This document shows positions 63,294 to 64,000 of a DNA stretch of 64,000 nucleotides, in pieces (positions within the stretch are counted from its first letter, which is position 1; the number at the start of each line of letters is the position of its first letter). Position numbers and translations under genes: made by a program. The stretch comes from Macropodus opercularis (Eukaryota; Chordata; Actinopteri; Anabantiformes; Osphronemidae). The stretch lies in NCBI GenBank assembly GCA_030770545.1, contig CM061098.1, positions 5,784,001 through 5,848,000 of the forward strand. Direction: 5' to 3'. Under the pieces are notes generated by a model, which had not been told where the DNA came from, did not search any database, and was given only the letters and a program-made list of their open reading frames with translations.

Positions 63294-63918
63294 TATATAT
63301 GTATATATGGCAAAAACATCTATTAGAACATATAAAAAGAATTGTGTGGCCTAGAGTGGGGCATTAGCAATTAATTGTCCCTTCATCATTCATATAATGT
63401 AGCCACGCTGGCTGCTGTCGGACTGAGTGTAACCCAATGTAATCCCGGAATTAACATATTCTATTCTGCCATGATGAATGGCCTGCGCCCAGGGGAGTGC
63501 CACCTAGTAGGGGTGCCAAGGTCAATTAAAATGCAAGTCAGAGTTCTGCCCAAGAGCCACAGGTGCTGCCATCTCCACACTGGCAGGACCAGTGGCTGGA
63601 TTAGATGATGCTACTGTAGACAGGCTGAAAGGCAGACAGATAAACAAACAAAGCATTTGAAGAAAAGAAAATCTATGATGAAAACATGTCCTCAAAGTTC
63701 TAACAGTATTTGTGACTGCCTCTGTTGTTTCAGAACTAATGCTGCTCTTTAATTATCAGCTCCATTCTTCACCTGCATCCTTTTGTCTTCCTAAACAGGG
63801 AGTGGTTTATTCCTGGACAGTTTCTGAAATATGTCACCTCTGATGCATTTTTCTGCTTTTCTCCATCTTTCCCTTCTCTCTTTCTTCTTCGTTTTCTTTA
63901 TCGCCAACGTCATTACAG

Positions 63919-63998
63919 GTGATCAAAGTCCTTCCAGTCCATCCTCTCGGTGGTCGGGTGCTAACTATGGTAACAGAACACTAGGTGTGTGTATTTAA
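63919..63998 (+). CDS. diaph2: Candidate diaph2 C-terminal tail exon (partial or terminal)
   Basis: A long pyrimidine tract (about 63870-63905) and CATTACAG precede 63919. Joining the last G of exon D to GT here gives glycine, then DQSPSSPSSRWSGANYGNRT and LGVCI, with TAA at 63996-63998. The phase agrees with exon D and the serine/proline-rich composition suits a disordered tail. Three readings are possible: a terminal exon ending at that stop, a donor at 63970 (ATG/GTAACA) or a donor at 63985 (TAG/GTGTGT). The window ends two bases later, so they cannot be separated. The tail does not match the mammalian DIAPH2 tails I recall, which vary between isoforms. The exon is inferred from splice signals and frame, not from homology. 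Confidence 0.5.
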
Positions 63999-64000
63999 CT

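Larger units (their letters stand above)
62061..63295 (-). mobile_element. Tc1/mariner-superfamily element, non-autonomous and decayed
   Basis: Two long inverted repeats (about 62061-62312 and 63027-63293) enclose a transposase remnant read on the minus strand. Both repeats carry, in opposite orientation, AAGTATGTGAACCC or a one-base variant near the outer end, GGATTTCTGCCTAAATTGGT further in, and GGTTCA(C/T)(A/G)TAC motifs with CCTCAACCAAA at the inner end. Long repeats with internal repeated GTGAACC-type motifs resemble the IR/DR arrangement of fish Tc1 elements. The right end is followed by TA, the expected target dinucleotide. The left outer ~15 bases have diverged, so that boundary is approximate. 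The repeats differ at many positions, so the insertion is not recent. It sits inside the last diaph2 intron, opposite to the gene. Confidence 0.88.
61953..63918 (+). other. diaph2: Intron after DAD exon (2.0 kb), mostly a Tc1 insertion
   Basis: GTAAAC donor and a strong pyrimidine tract ending CATTACAG before the candidate exon at 63919, phase 1 on both sides. About 1.2 kb of the 1966 bases is the Tc1-like element at 62061-63295, which starts only about 110 bases after the donor. Without it the intron would be about 0.7 kb. The remaining sequence holds no other feature I can support. Confidence 0.7.

Overview
This is intronic and exonic DNA from a vertebrate nuclear genome, most probably a ray-finned (teleost) fish. 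The signs are GT-AG splice sites around short exons, long AT-rich introns without coding sequence, many CA/TG microsatellites, and degenerate Tc1-family transposons of the kind common in fish. No bacterial-style operon, phage, CRISPR array, rRNA gene or convincing tRNA gene is present.

Only one gene can be supported: the 3' part of a Diaphanous-related formin on the + strand, best matched to diaph2. Four exons are clear (18309-18433, 43201-43365, 48951-49086, 61860-61952) and a fifth C-terminal exon is likely (from 63919). Joined in order, the reading frame stays open and the phases agree at every junction. The exons encode the end of the FH2 actin-nucleating domain, a charged lysine/glutamate-rich helix, and the Diaphanous autoregulatory domain (DAD) with its MDxLxxxL core and RDRRKR basic patch. 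The DAD normally binds the N-terminal inhibitory domain until Rho-GTP releases it. The N-terminal GTPase-binding region, FH1 and most of FH2 lie upstream, outside the window.

Layout: 1-18308 is taken as the 3' end of an upstream intron. The next intron, 18434-43200 (24.8 kb), is a minor-spliceosome (U12-type) AT-AC intron with an ATATCCTTT donor, a perfect TTCCTTAAC branch site and an AC acceptor. The other introns are 43366-48950 (5.6 kb), 49087-61859 (12.8 kb) and 61953-63918 (2.0 kb). About 60% of the last one is a broken Tc1-like element with long inverted terminal repeats. A second, more eroded Tc1 remnant and a possible tRNA-derived SINE fragment lie near 50.9-51.5 kb.

Points for follow-up are the AT-AC intron (and what its retention would do to the protein), three perfect inverted repeats within 0.8 kb at 52.9-53.7 kb, a 26-bp perfect palindrome at 12255, a CpG-dense patch at 34.2-34.4 kb, two G-quadruplex-type runs, and an unfamiliar C-terminal tail. 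I found no new multi-gene system. Gene and element names come from recognising conserved motifs by eye, without database searches.
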